Positions 1-11,860 are shown, counted from the stretch's first letter. The stretch is 64,000 bases of DNA from Tetraselmis striata (GCA_006384855.1 VCJN01002046.1:24479-88478); one strand, 5' to 3'. The notes: a model not told the origin generated them from the sequence alone. A program made the numbers and translations.

Positions 1-18
1 AGCATGGGTACTGGAAGA

Positions 19-41
19 GGGGGGGGGGGGGGGGGGGGGGG
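19..41. repeat. Poly-G tract (23 G)
   Basis: Uninterrupted G run at the window edge. It is one of more than 30 G or C homopolymers of 10-30 bases in the window. No gene is recognisable around it, so it may be intronic or intergenic. Confidence 0.9.
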
Positions 42-254
42 ATGGAAGCCCTACCACACCATAAAACCCTAATAACAGCAAAGCTGGGTCACAGGCGCAG
101 CGCCACCCAGCTAGCAGAGGTGTTATGAAAGGGAATGGGGGGCGGGAAGCCCCAAAACCCCATCAAACCCTATATGGAACATGGATGGGTGGTGGGCACG
201 GCGCCTCCCAGCATCATGTAGCAGGCTCTCAGGGTGCCCGGAAACAGGGAGGCA

Positions 255-510
255 GGGGGGATAAGCCCTAAAAGCAGAAATGATGGGTGGTCAAGGAGAG
301 GTGCCAGGAATGGGGCGGAGGGAGGGGGGGATAAGCCCTAGCATCCCTCAAACCCTAAAAGCAGAAAGGGTGGGTGGTCAAGTAGAGGTGCAGTTAATGG
401 GGACGGAGGGGGGATAAGCCCTAGCATCCCTCAAACCCTAAAAGCAGAATGGATGGGTGGTCAAGGAGAGGTGCCGGGAATCGGGAGGGAGGGGGGATAA
501 GCCATCAAGC
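255..510. repeat. Imperfect tandem repeat, about 83-bp unit
   Basis: The word ATAAGCC recurs at 261, 331, 414 and 497, each time after a G run. Units two and three are 83 bp apart and share the CCTCAAACCCTAAAAGCAGA core and the TGGGTGGTCAAG tail. The first unit lacks about 14 bp and the last degenerates after the first 20 bp. The CCCTAAA inside the unit resembles the plant-type telomere heptamer, but it occurs once per unit, so this is a minisatellite and not a telomere. Confidence 0.8.
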
Positions 511-540
511 CCCACCATACCCTAAGCAGCTACTGCGCAG

Positions 541-3500
541 AACATGCGCACTATGCCCCTGTTGTCAGCATACGTGTGTTAAGATAGGGCGCCGCCGTAC
601 GACTGCCATGAGACTGTGAGCGCGAGTTTTAATGCTGTTGTTATGCATACACCAGTCCACATAAGTCTTTGCACATAGAAATCCGCGCGTATCCTCGCCT
701 TGGTGCCCAAGCCACGGGGCCATGGAGCCTTGTAATCCAGTGTATGCAACCCTCCTACGCCAAGGAAGGCAGCCGTTTCTCCCCGTTGTCGCACCTTTAG
801 AATTGTTCTTTGGCAATGGCATTGTTTGGCACGTGGGCCAAAACCACAGAAAAAACGGGCGATGTATAGTGGGCAAGTTGTTGTTGGCGTAGCTACCATC
901 CGTCGCATATGCCCGCGCGCTGCCGGTGGTGGGTGGACGTATGCATGCGCTGTAAGACGACCGAGCTTGAGCCCAATCCATGCACGCTACCGATGCAATG
1001 CATGGCATTTCCATGAGAGTGTGCCGGTCGTCGTGATGGGGCCAATCATCCCACAATTTTCCAAGCTGCAAGAAAAGCGCCGTTGGCCGCGCCTCGCTGG
1101 GTGAAAGTAGCACACATAAAGTGCCGTCGATTCCACAGGTGCATGCTTATACCGCCCGCACCCGCCGCAGGCTAAGCGCGGGCCGGCCCCCTCGGCAGCA
1201 ATGTCGCCACTGCTGCACAGGATCTGCGCGCATGTTGTAACACATGTCACCCATCATCCAAGGGGAACAGTCAAAATGATGACGGGGTCCGCGCGACGTG
1301 GAGACCTCTCCAAGGGGTCCTCGCGCCTGGGAGCTTGCGTGGAAGGGCACATTACATGCCCCCATCATGCGCCCCCACCCACAACGAGTGGGCTGGCTGG
1401 GATACCAGAACAGGGGGGGGGGGGGGGGGGGGGGTAACTATGACAAGCCACAACGCATCGACATTTTATCGGCTTGGGCTGTAAATTAGTGCGCTGGAAA
1501 CGCAGGTCACGGACTTTCCGTCGCACTAATATTTAGTAATTTTCAGCCCAATATGATAAAACGCCGAAATGTTATGAATTAAAACGTGATTGCAATACTA
1601 CTGCTTCTTGCAGGGCGAACAGCCAGTTTGCGAATGTCGCATGCAGCCCGCTAGCTGACCAGAGACTCCAAGCCATGCGCCGCGCGGCATGGGGTAGGTG
1701 GCCAACACATGTATCTCGGCGACCATGGGAGAAAAACGCGGTTCTTTATGTCCAAACGTCGGCGTGCCGTGCGCTCAAACCGTTCACAGCCTGGCCGTGC
1801 AGCACTGTTACACTGGTAGTGCCGCATAACATGCGACGCGCGCGGCACGCGCGCCGTGGCATTGGCCCTAGCACACCATGTGCACGCTCTTTCATGGTTA
1901 TCCTCGCAATGGCTGCAGCGGCGTAGACTATGCGCGGGTTTACCGACTAGAAGCAACCAAAACCCAAATCATATATACCCATAAAAACATCCATAGCCTT
2001 TTTGTGGGCTGCTGTAGAGGAACAGTGTGAATCCTACGCACTACGGTGTAAATAATATAATAGTTCATCGCCGCACGTCAGCATGGGCTCCTGGCGTCTC
2101 GACCGCCGACGTGCCATACTATATTGCAATACGAAGATGGCTGCTGGTATTAGGCATCACATGGTGCTTGCTAGGCGGCCTCTCTCCAGCTGTCGGCACA
2201 GCATTGCGACTCGTACTCGTATTGATATCATTCCTTACTACTGCAATTTTATGTCACTAGGCGTACCAGTAGGAGTACTTATTATTTCGATCATATACAC
2301 GCCATCCATATGGTAGTGGCATTCACTAACATGAGCACCGGTACTGCGAAATTCAATACGAGTCACTATACATCTATATGGTTTTATTGACTGAGGCAGG
2401 CTCCACATATGTCGCGGCGACCCATGTTAAAATAGGGAAGCAGTCGCAGTTGCCATCATTTCGGCCCTGGTCGCTGCTGCTGCTACTGGGTCATGGGCGA
2501 TGACATGTCACATACTATCGGTTGCTTTGCGAAGGCATATAATCCATAATCTGCATTGATTATGGAGGCTTGGACGAGGGGGCCAGCCCGCCGCTGCATT
2601 TACTTATTATTGCAGGATCGCCATCCTCGGCACACATCATTGTGGTCGGCGTACGTGGCGGGATCGTCAGTTTATATAGGCATGCAGCTTGATGACCCAT
2701 CGCCCCATCTATATACCGCAGGGAAGTAAAAGTACTTGAGACTGATATGAGATCTGTAGGATCCTACGTAGGATCTCCACGGGATGGGGCTCGCCCCAAC
2801 TCGCATTACTGGAATGGGCCGACGCCCAAACGGGTAGGGCGGACCTTTCGTGGTCAGTGCCGGGTATTTTGATGGCAGTGTTTTAGACGGTGATTTAACA
2901 GTGTTGGAAATATCGTCACTGGCCTTCAATTAGTCCTGCAGAATGCTTCGGCAGTTTGCTTGTTGACTATAACGGGGCGTCGCCTACCCAGCCAGGGCTT
3001 TCCGTGATTGTGGAGTGCTACCTAAATGGCCGTCGTAGAGACACTGCAAGTAGGGTTTCAGTGGTGCCACTCCTGTCCGGGGGCGAAAAAATCCGTAGAT
3101 GCTGCCAGTACTGGTACTTTCATCGCATGTATTGGGGGGTGATGCGCGCGGCACAAAAAGAAACAAGTCAACAACCTATGCCCATCGGCATCAGCATGTG
3201 AATCGATCTACCTTGCGGCTTTTTGAATGGATATTGTCCCATATTCCCCTACCTCTTGGGTTGAGCGGAGGAAAAGGAGAGCCGCGTCCGAAATCGCCTA
3301 ACACTGTGAGATTCAGATGTGACGTAAATGTGCCCTACTGGTGACGAACGACGACATACGGGGACGATACGGGACGGACGAGGGACGTGGATTTCATACC
3401 CAGTAGCGACGACTATCGCGCGCGACCTGTAAAGTACTATATGAATTTCTCGTTTCCATAATTTCATCAAATTGATATGCGCACGCGGGCTCGCGTGTCG

Positions 3501-3955
3501 CCCGCCGACGCGGAGCACCCGGGCTAAGTACAGGCGGATGTACGCACTCATTGCACATCGCCGCACATCGCTGCACATCGCTGCACACCGCGGGGTCGCT
3601 GGCGTCGCCGTGCGCCACGCTGGCGGGCCGCGCCCCCGGCCCCTGCCAAGGAGTAATCACGATAAGTACTGGCACGGCCGACTCTCGCACAGCAATGGTG
3701 CTTAGTTCGCGCGAAGCGTTGCGGCACAGCATGCATGTGCCGGCAGGGTGCCGGGAGTGCTTGGCAAACCCGGATCGCAGGCTGCCGGCATGCGATCATG
3801 GCTTGCGCGGCAGTCACGGCGGAGGTGTGGCCGGTGTCGCGGAGGCGCTTTTATTACATTGCTGGGCATCACTTCGCCGTTGTGGGCGGTGCCGACCACA
3901 AAACAGCTCCTGCCTAATGTTCTATACATATGAAATTCAGACTTTAGGGGGGCGG
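541..3955. other. No supported gene; homopolymer and foldback only
   Basis: Reading frames here are short, overlap on both strands and show no recognisable domain. The stretch holds a 22-G tract at 1413-1434, an imperfect foldback at 1461-1572 and a short GCACATCGC-type repeat near 3550-3595. I see no RNA gene. Confidence 0.6.
1461..1572. repeat. Imperfect foldback (hairpin) sequence
   Basis: The left arm (1461-1493) contains TTGGGCTG followed by AAATTAGTGCG. The right arm (1522-1572) is its reverse complement with short insertions, around a loop of about 28 nt. This could be a small foldback/MITE remnant or an RNA-forming hairpin. No flanking target duplication was recognised. Confidence 0.55.
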
Positions 3956-4784
3956 CTAGGGCACCTTCGTGAGGTCTGCCACAGTTGGAAGCCGCGCCAA
4001 GTGTTCCCTGGAAGCTGTGAGGATACTGTGCCTCCTTGGGCTTACCGTTGGGAAATACCCCTCGCGCCACTTATGAATGGGTTCCATGTGCGCAAGCCTT
4101 GGCGGTGAAGTCGCGGTCCACGTCAAAGGGGCATAGGGGAGGAAAGACCCGACGTGATGCGTGCTCCCGGGGATTGTCGCTCTGTCTGTCTCCCACTTGT
4201 GGGCTTCCTTTGTGATGTCGGACAAGAACCGGCTGAATCTGTCCGTCTGAATCCATGTGTGGGTGAGGGCTTCTTGCACCACGCGTGCGGTCAGCCGCAT
4301 GAGTTGGAACAGCGGGAACTGCTCCGCGTGGGCCCCAGTGAGGAGAGGCTCCATAGCCCCGTCGTCATCGTTCTCGACGAGTACAGCGGCCTGCTTCGCA
4401 GCGATCTCGAGCATATCCTCGGCGCCTTGCAGCCACACCGAATCCGAACCGCGGAGGTATTTGAGACGCGTATCAGCGTCGACGATGTCCCCGTCCAGAT
4501 CGGGCTGATCAAGCAGGAAGAGCTTGTACTGGGCGAGCGCGTCCGCGCCCGACATCCAGCAAAGTGTGCCAGTGCCAAGCGTGGCGCAGGGAGCGGTAGA
4601 GGGCAGGGTTGCTGGACTGGGTGGGAGTCCAGCCGCCGGGGAGATGGATGTATTCCCCTCTCATGTCCTCGTCGGTGAGTCTATTTTGTAGCGTGTTCTC
4701 CTCCACGCTCGCGTATGCTAGTTGGGTGCGTGTACAACGCTCCACCATCCTGGCCCTTTTCTGGGGTGTCATCGATAGTGCCAT
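3956..4784 (-). pseudogene. Hypothetical protein, frameshifted
   Basis: A minus-strand reading frame starts at the ATG at 4784 (MALSMTPQKRARM) and looks like real protein for about 75 residues. Near 4550 the protein-like sequence moves to another frame, beginning MSGADALAQYKLFLL, and continues to a stop at 3956. Together they would give about 270 residues, mostly polar with an acidic stretch and no transmembrane segment. I recognise no family. The shift could be a real indel, an assembly error or an unrecognised short intron. Its location among repeats makes a transposon-derived ORF plausible. Confidence 0.4.
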
Positions 4785-5029
4785 GGTGGGTGGTGCAACT
4801 GGTGACCCTTCGTCGCCTCCTGTGATTAATATCCTTGCGAAGCAGGCGGCGTCGCGCGTCCGTACCGTCGCGGCGCTGCTGCGCGATATACATATCGGGG
4901 AGTGGGCAAGTGCTGCCGTCGCTAGGTGTGCGTGAACATAAAGATAAGCGGCGATATACACCCGATATTAGCCCGGTGTATTGACGCTTATTTGCGTAGT
5001 CGCAGCGCGAGTAGTAGTACGATGTATCG

Positions 5030-5112
5030 GTGCAGTCGCGATGTGCGGCACGACGTGTGCGGCGATGTGCGTCACGTTGTGTGCGGCGATGTGCGGCGCG
5101 ACTTGCGGAGGT
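5030..5112. repeat. Short degenerate repeats of GTGCGGCGATGTGC
   Basis: GATGTGCGGC, GTGTGCGGCGATGTGCG and related words recur four to five times in about 80 bp. A similar but reversed word cluster (GCACATCGC) lies near 3555-3595. It is simple low-complexity sequence with no further role visible. Confidence 0.5.
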
Positions 5113-5393
5113 AGGTGGTCCGGTAGCTTAGGTGGCTGGTAGGCGGTAGGTGGTGTTCGTAGGTGCGCGTTTTAAGGCAGCCGCCGCCCTAACTGCTGAT
5201 GATTGTGTAACGCCCCAGCACGCGCATGAAGTACGGGGTCGCCTCATGGTCACCGCCGCTCACCGCTGAATCAAGTAAGCGCGGACAGCCGCGCACTCGG
5301 ATCTGTGCTCCCTGCCGGTGGTGGGCTACATCCACCCCAACTCTCAACCCCCCCCCCCCCCCCCCCCCCCCCCGCGCGCGCGCGGCAGCAGGC

Positions 5394-8300
5394 ATGCCGG
5401 GAGAGGGATGGATAGCGAGTGTGTCGAAGGATGGCGTGTACGCATGCAAGCACTGCGAGGGCATCGTGACGGGCAGTAGTGAAAGGGTGGCGCGAGACCG
5501 GCACTTCCGAAAATTCCCGAAGTGCGGGCACTCGTTGAAGCGTGCGGCTAAGTTGCGCCGCAAGGCCGCCTTACAAGCAGCAGCAGCAGCAGCAGCGGCA
5601 GCAGCAGCAGCAGCAGCAGCAGCGGCAGGGGCGGCACCAGGAGTAGTTGCAGCCGTCGGAAACGCCCCGCCGGCGCCGGTCTTGGAGGACGATGTGATGG
5701 CCGTGGGGGAGGACCCCGTTGGCGAAGACGGTATGGACATCGACGCGCCTGCGTGGCCGCCGGCGGGCGTGGAAGCCGCCGATGAGGGCGTGATACGGGA
5801 AGGCGACCCCGGTGACTTCTACATGAAGGTCATTGCCAAGAAGTTCCGGGGAGTATGGCACTACGGCGTGATAACCGGCGTTGTTACCGAGTGGGTGTTG
5901 GAGGACTACGGCGGGGCGACCCAGTGGCGCGCTGTTTTCGAGGACGGCGACACTGTGGACCTTCTGCGTTCAGAGGTGAGTGGGCCCGGCCTGTGTGCTG
6001 GTGGCACCACTCACCTGCGGTTGTATGGAATCACACGCACCCGCTCGGTCGGCGTGGCAGGTTGTGGAGGCTATGGCGGCTGCCCAGGAGCACCCCCCTG
6101 TGGATGCGGACGGGGAGGCTCGCTTGGTAACCGTCCCTGAAGGCGATGACCAGTCCAGTGAATCCGAAGAGGAGGGCTGGGAAGGGGGGGGGGACGCGGC
6201 TGGCGCCGGGTGGACGAGCGATGAGGAGGAGGAGGAGGAGGAGGCGCACCTCCGGGCGTGGGAGTCTGCGGCTGTGCCGGGTTCCGAGACGAATGCCCTC
6301 ACGTTTGCAGTCATGAAGTGCTCGGCCCAGGTGAAGAGCAAGAATTCCAACAACTCCGCTGACAGCGAGTGGCAGCTGTTGCATGACATCATGCCCGCCG
6401 GCTTCACCTGGGGTGGGATGGCCGTGCCACGCAGCCACAAGGCGATGCGGAAGTTCCTGCGGGTACGGCCGGGATGTGCCTGGGTGCGTGCGTGCTTGAT
6501 GCGGCGCGTCTTGGGGTGTCAGACCCCTCACGCTCCTCGCCTCCCGATGCATGCAGGTGCCTGATACATCCAGATATGTCCGGCACATGTGCCCCAAGGG
6601 GTGCGTGGCGTTCAGCGGGGCGCCCGGGAAGGCTGCCGAATGGGCGAACCTCCCCGACCAGCACTGCCCGGAGTGCAATGCCGACAGGTTTATCCGCACG
6701 CCGCAGTCCCTGAAACTCACGGCTGCACGGGTTTGGTACATCTTGAGCGTGGTGGACATCATCAAGGGCTGGTTCCGAGACCCTGCGTGGTACGCTTGCT
6801 GGAAGAAGGGGACGGACGTGTCTATCAACGCCTTCCGCGCCTCGTCGGAGGCGGAGCGCCTGAATGAAGGCGGGCACGGCACCGGCCTCGCCGCGGGAGA
6901 CTTCCTCCATGCCGACAACGGGATCTACACACTCACAGATGATGGCTTCCTGTCGCACCTTCGGGCCACCCAGTCTGTCACCGGGGTTGGGATCAGGTGT
7001 GAGGACATGCCGCCCCACATGCTGACCTCCAGGAGCAACTGGCACCCAGTCGCACTCATCGGCCCCCCGGAGCCGCCCAACCTGGGCAAAATACTGTTAG
7101 AGGTGCTGGACGAGCTCGCGGTGCTTGGCGAGCATGGAGTGAGGGTCACCCCCGCAGACGGGGGGGGAACAGTTCGTGCACAAGGTCTTCCTCGGTACGT
7201 GGGTGTGCGACGCCCAGGGCAGACGAAAGATCTTTATGCGGGGGGGGCCTAGCCAGCTCAGAGGTTGCCCCTGGTGCCGTCTGAAGAGCCATGTGGAGGG
7301 CCCGGACGGCACGGTGAAGGTGGCGCCTGCGGGGTATGCAAAGGACGTCATCCAGAGGGTGGATGGCGTAGAGTACCAGGCTGTGCGCACAGGCGCGAGC
7401 TGCCTCCTGCTCTCCGGCGACCAGATGCTGGAGCAGATGGGCGTCATCGGCCAGATAGAGGAGGACTTGGCCAAGTCGGACCTCGATGGGGATGGCGAAC
7501 TGAGCCCCGCTGCCCGGCGTGCGTTCAACACAACCCGGCTGGAGCAGGCCAAGCAGAACACTGGCTGCCATGGCGTGTGCCAGGTGCCTGTGGTCCTGGG
7601 CTATGTCAGCATGGTCAACCTCTTCCCCCTCGCGCCGGACCACCTGTGCTTTTTGGGCTTGGGAAAGGACTTTTGGAGGAACTTCATCGACGTGCTGGGC
7701 CACGTTGGATTTCGGGCTATGAAGCAAGAAGACCGGCGCAAGGCTTTAGTCCTGATACCCAGCAACTTTGGACGCGGGTTGCGCCCTTCGTTTGCGGTGT
7801 CCAAGAAGTCGAAAGGTAAGCCCCCCCCCCCCCCCCCCCCCATGGGCGTGGGCGGCGTGGGCGGGCGCGGGGGCGTGACGGCATTCCCCTTCATGACTGC
7901 AGGGTCAGGCAAGGTGACGGTGCTGTCCGGCTGGGTCATCGAGGACTGCTGGCACCACTCGGAAACGTTTTCCCTTCTTACCGCCGGTCCGCTGTTCGAG
8001 GAGGCCCGGGTGAAGGCAATCATGACCGGGAAGGAGCTCGCGTCCCCAGCGGTGATGCGTGCGGTGTCGCAGCTGGGGGTGCTTGGGCACATGTACAAGC
8101 GCCTGCAAGGAGCTGTGTGGTTCGTCACGCGGTGGGGGTTGCAGAATGTGGTGACGGAGGAGGACGGCCCTGAGCGCAAGGCGCAGGTGGACGCGCTCAC
8201 CAGGGAGGCGAGGACTCGATACCTAGCGGACATCACCGTGTATGCCCGCCTGGCTGAGGGAAAACGGCTTCGTGTCGCTCCTCGTCTCCAACTTGCACTC

Positions 8301-8929
8301 GGCGGTGTGCCGCATGATCCACCAGATGCAGGCTTGCGGGCACCCCCTTGCGGAGCTGTGGATGGAGAACCTCATGGGCTTCTTGAAGGCGGGCGCCAAG
8401 CGCGTGCTGCAGAAGAATGTCTGCGAGACCATGATGAGGGACCTCCTTTTCGCGCAGCAGATCAACCGCCTGAAGGCGCATCGCCTCTACCGGGAACCCA
8501 ACCCCAACAAGAAGGTCTCTTCTCCGCCCCCCCCCCCCCCCCCCCCCTTGCCTCTTGCTGCCTCCTCAGCCACGTGCACCCATACCCACCCACTCACCCA
8601 CCCACACACATACACTCACACTCGCACTCACAGCGACCCACCCACACACACAGGGGTACATGGCCCCAGACGATGCAGGCCCCGGCGCCGTGGAGACGCC
8701 CATCCGGTTGGTTGGGAGCGCATCCGCTGCGTGGGAGCACGCGGTGGACTTCAAGGACCATTTGGAGAAGCTGCTGGGCGACGTCCGACGTACGGTGCAG
8801 GGCTCGCACTCGTATGCACCCATACTCGCGGGGTGGGGTGCGGCCCTGCCGGGCTGGAGCCCCAGCGGTGGCGCTGGGGGGCTCCTGGGCTACAAGGCGG
8901 AATATAGACGTATTCTTACGCCAAAATAA
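5394..8929 (+). CDS. Tnp2-like (CACTA/EnSpm-type) transposase, five exons, two frameshifts
   Basis: Exons read as 5394-5975, 6061-6462, 6557-7815, 7903-8514 and 8654-8929, with GT-AG introns all in phase 0. The last two introns contain long C runs. The N-terminus has a CxxC...H...C finger, then an Ala run and a Tudor-like stretch (FRGVWHYGVITG... FEDGDTVDLL). Exon 3 has the CPKGC...CPEC pair and PLAPDHLCFLGLGKDFW, as in Tnp2 transposases. Exon 4 ends with SNLHSAVCRMIHQM... ENLMGFLK, like the DUF4218 region that follows Tnp2. The protein frame slips at an 8-G run (7160-7167) and again near 8230, so this copy is probably inactive unless these are sequencing errors. A poly-C tract lies just before the chosen ATG, so a further 5' exon is possible. 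No clear CACTA termini were found. Confidence 0.7.
7816..7902 (+). other. Poly-C-containing intron in the transposase gene
   Basis: An 87-nt GT-AG intron with about 21 consecutive C shortly after the donor GTAAG. Its length is a multiple of three and it has no in-frame stop, so it reads through as a poly-Pro insertion. Continuity of the protein (KKSKG before, SGKVTVLSG after) supports removal. It is the clearest example of the sense-strand poly-C introns of this genome. Confidence 0.75.
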
Positions 8930-10300
8930 CGCGGTACCGCAGCGCGTTTTTAGTAGTGCTGATTCAGCGAGACGTGCCCTGTTTTTTTATTGTTTCTTTG
9001 TACCCTGTAGTCGCTAATATATGAAATTTTTGGTACCTGCTTTTCACGTTATTTATGCTAATAAATACGGCGGGTACTCCGCAACCCATGAGGCAGAGGC
9101 ACCTCCACAAATCCCTGGCGCGAAGCGCCGCTAAGTATAATCATTCTGCATTGTTTTTATACCATAGCTTTAGAGTCAGAAGGCAGGAGCAGGCTTCTGC
9201 TGCCGGAAGGATAGCACTGGAATGGATCCCTTGCTATGTTTGCGAGCGTTACATTTAGTTGTTTCTCAAGTAACGGGTGTGAACTTCTGGAATCGGGTCA
9301 GTGGCGTCTTCATACTAATCGTCTGAATGAGAAGGTCTGTGGACGACATTACCGTGGGTCTTAACGGGAACGTTCAGCCCTGAAACTTTATGCACGGGTA
9401 GCCGAACATGGCCCATACTCCAATACAATAACCCTAAACAATAGACCTTGGATACGTATATTTGTTTATATACATGTGTATATATATTAACATATCCATA
9501 CATAAATAGATGTATACATAGATACACATGTAAATATATGTCCGTGTCTCCTCGCGTCTCCGAGTAGTTGCGAAGCCACGTACATATATAGTTATTCTGC
9601 ATTGTTTATGGAATGCGATGTCCCATGACCAGCATATAGCGCAAAAATAATACACCTAACAATCGGATTGCTCGAGTGTCAATACGGCGTCAAATATGCA
9701 CGCGGAACTCGTCTGTGCCAGCATCGTCGTTTGGGCAGACTTCTGCGCCCGGCCTTCGCCCGTGTCATCTCGGTATCACGCTGGTTGCTCGCGTCATATG
9801 CACGTGCGAACAAACAAGCAAGAAATGTGGGCACCCACGGCTGCGCTGCGCTGCTGGGCCAACCACCCACCCCGGTCGGCGTCATGCCAACTGCGCCGGC
9901 GTTGTGCCCCCCTCCCCGTTCCCCCCCTTACCCGTCCACAGGTCGCAGCACATGCATGAGGACACGTCGATAGATTCGTTCCCTTGCGCAGGAATCTTGC
10001 CACTCGCTCAATGGGGCCCAGGCGCGGATGTCTATAACTTAAAGAATAATTGGGATCTAATCACGCACACGGCTGGGAACTTGATGCTGAATCAGAGCGT
10101 CGGGGTGGCCAGGGCCGGAGGGGAGCTAAGGAAGGGGGGGGGGGGGGGGGGGGGGCTGACTACCACCGGCTCTCACGTGGAGCTCATCACTGAGCGCTTC
10201 CGCAATCATTCAGTGGTTCAGCGTCGCCACTGCCGGCAGCGCGGCTCGCGTTTGAATCGGCACGCCATCCTGGTCTCCGAGTACACGCAGGGGAGCCGCC
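8930..10300. other. Non-coding stretch with AT-rich segment and poly-G run
   Basis: No supported gene. The segment 9440-9560 is AT-rich with alternating TATA/CATA words. The 15-mer TATTCTGCATTGTTT (or a near copy) occurs near 9143 and 9593. A G run sits at about 10134-10155. A TAGTAGTG near 8951 resembles a CACTA terminus, but no partner was found upstream. Confidence 0.5.
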
Positions 10301-10338
10301 GGGCTTGAAAAAAGAAAGGGGGGGGGGGGGGGGGGGGT

Positions 10339-11118
10339 TCAACGGTGGTGGGGGGCAAAGCTGCCGTCGTGCGAGGCGAAGGCGCGCAGCCTCTGGGGCG
10401 GCCCTTCCTCGTCGCTGCTGCTGCTGCCGTCGGCGCCGCCGCCGAAGCTCTCGCGCGCGGCGTCGCTGTTGGGCGCGCTCAGCGGCGCGCACTCCGCGCG
10501 CAGCGACGCCTGGAGGAGGGGCACGCCGCTGACGACGGGCCAGCCGGCGGGCGGCGGGCCCGCGCCCTGCGGGTGCGGCGGCGGCAGCCGGCCGCCCACG
10601 TGGCTGCCCATGCGCGAGAGCAGCGCCATGATGCCCTGGTTGGCGCGCGCGCGCGGGTTGGACAGGCTGCGCTCCAGCGCGCACCCCCCGGGGCGCGAGC
10701 TCGCCGGCCAGGCGCTGTGGTGCCGCTGGAGGTGGCCGCCCGGCGCCGACGCCGCCCTGCCGCGCAGCCACGCCGGAGCGTCAGAGGGGTCACAAAGGAT
10801 AACATGACGCCGCGGACCTAAAGCGCGCGTAAAGCGCTTATGGCCTAGTACTACTCAAGATGATCTCCAGGGGGCGGGGCGCTGTCAGGATTAAGCAGCC
10901 AAAACGGTGGCGAGGCAACAGCTCACGTGGCAGGAAGGGGGGGGGGGGGGGGGGGGCAGCGCGCACCCGCGGGGGCCGAGGGCGGAGGGGCGGTGCAGCG
11001 GCTGCCGCGCGCCGTCGCCCCCCGCCCGGCCGCTGGACAGCGAGCGCGAGATGAGCACCTCCTGCGCCACCAGGCTGTTGCAGCGCTGCAGCTTGCTCTG
11101 CATCGGGCGCCGCGAGGC
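10339..11118 (-). CDS. Unidentified Ser/Pro-rich gene fragment, at least two exons
   Basis: Exon 11118-10967 follows a CAG acceptor, encodes SRRPMQSKLQRCNSLVAQEV and ends at a GTGCGC donor before a poly-C intron. A second exon, about 10779-10339, encodes DAPAWLRGRAASAPG... ANQGIMALLSRMGSH... SSSSDEEGPPQRLRAF and stops near 10339. Phases between the two do not join cleanly with the splice sites I can see, so the model is incomplete. The style (low-complexity Ser/Ala/Pro, LxRS repeats) matches the C-terminal exons of the AP2 gene upstream, so this could be its separated tail or a duplicate. No domain recognised. Confidence 0.4.
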
Positions 11119-11416
11119 CTGCGGGTCGCGGCGGGGAGAGGGCGGGGGCGGTCAGCGCGGGGCGTAATGTGACGGCCCGCGCGGCGGGAGGCGCACTGTG
11201 CGACGCCGCGGCGGCGCTCTGGGTGGTTGGGGGTGGTCGGCTGAGACGGACAGGGAGGACAGTCCCATGCAGGCCTCGCGGCGGGGAGAGGGCGGGGCGG
11301 TCAGCGCGGGGCATAATGTGACGGCCCGCGCGGCGGGAGGCGCACTGTGCGACGCCGCGGCGGCGCTCTGGGTGGTTGGGGGTGGTCGGCTGAGACGGAC
11401 GGGGAGGACAGTCCCA
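11118..11416. repeat. Tandem duplication, two copies of about 150 bp
   Basis: The block running from GGCCTCGCGGCGGGGAG to GGACAGTCCCA occurs at about 11118-11267 and 11271-11416, 149-150 bp apart, with only a few substitutions and one G indel. The first copy abuts the splice acceptor of the exon at 11118. It looks like a recent local duplication of intronic or flanking DNA. Confidence 0.8.
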
Positions 11417-11464
11417 CGGTGCGGCGTGGCGTCTACACTGGCCTGACGTGGTGCGGCGATACCA

Positions 11465-11860
11465 AGGACATAGTGTTGTTGACCTAAGTCTAATTAGACA
11501 AGTCTCAATTTGAGTTCTGCTGAGCCGGTCTAAGGTTTAGGTCTAAGCTGGACCTTAGGTCATAGACCTACATAAACCTAGCTAGACTGCGGATGTCGGT
11601 GTTAGATCTGGGATAAAGGTCTTAGACTAAGATCTTCATACCTTGGCCGAACACCGTAATCCGAAGACCTTAGGTCATATAACGTATAAACTAAGTCTAA
11701 ATCTTAGACCTACTTAGACCTACTGCAGGTTTAGTCGAACCCGACCTTAGACCTAAACCTAAGACCTGAATCAATTTGAATCATTAAAGCCTGAGTCCGA
11801 TTAGGCACGTTAGATGGACCTATTTGGTAGACCTGTATTGGCCTGGTCTAACCAGTAAAC
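11465..11860. repeat. Dense degenerate TAGACCT / AGGTCTA repeat block
   Basis: About 400 bp in which GACCT, TAGACC and AGGTC words, often as TTAGACCTAA or CCTTAGGTC, recur every 10-25 bp on both strands. The left part contains GGTCTAAGGTTTAGGTCTAAG. The reverse complement of the right part (about 11740-11765) contains nearly the same string, so the block is roughly an imperfect inverted repeat. Composition is AT-rich relative to the GC-rich neighbours. No coding potential seen. Confidence 0.65.

Noticed and set aside
1..540. Telomeric array because of CCCTAAA words
   Set aside because: The heptamer is not in tandem. It occurs once per 83-bp unit.
565..3950. Several ORFs of 60-185 codons on both strands
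   Set aside because: They overlap each other, have no domain and no consistent codon character. They are expected by chance in GC-rich DNA.
8930..8960. TAGTAGTG as the right CACTA terminus of the transposase element
   Set aside because: No matching CACTA start with a 3-bp target duplication was found upstream.
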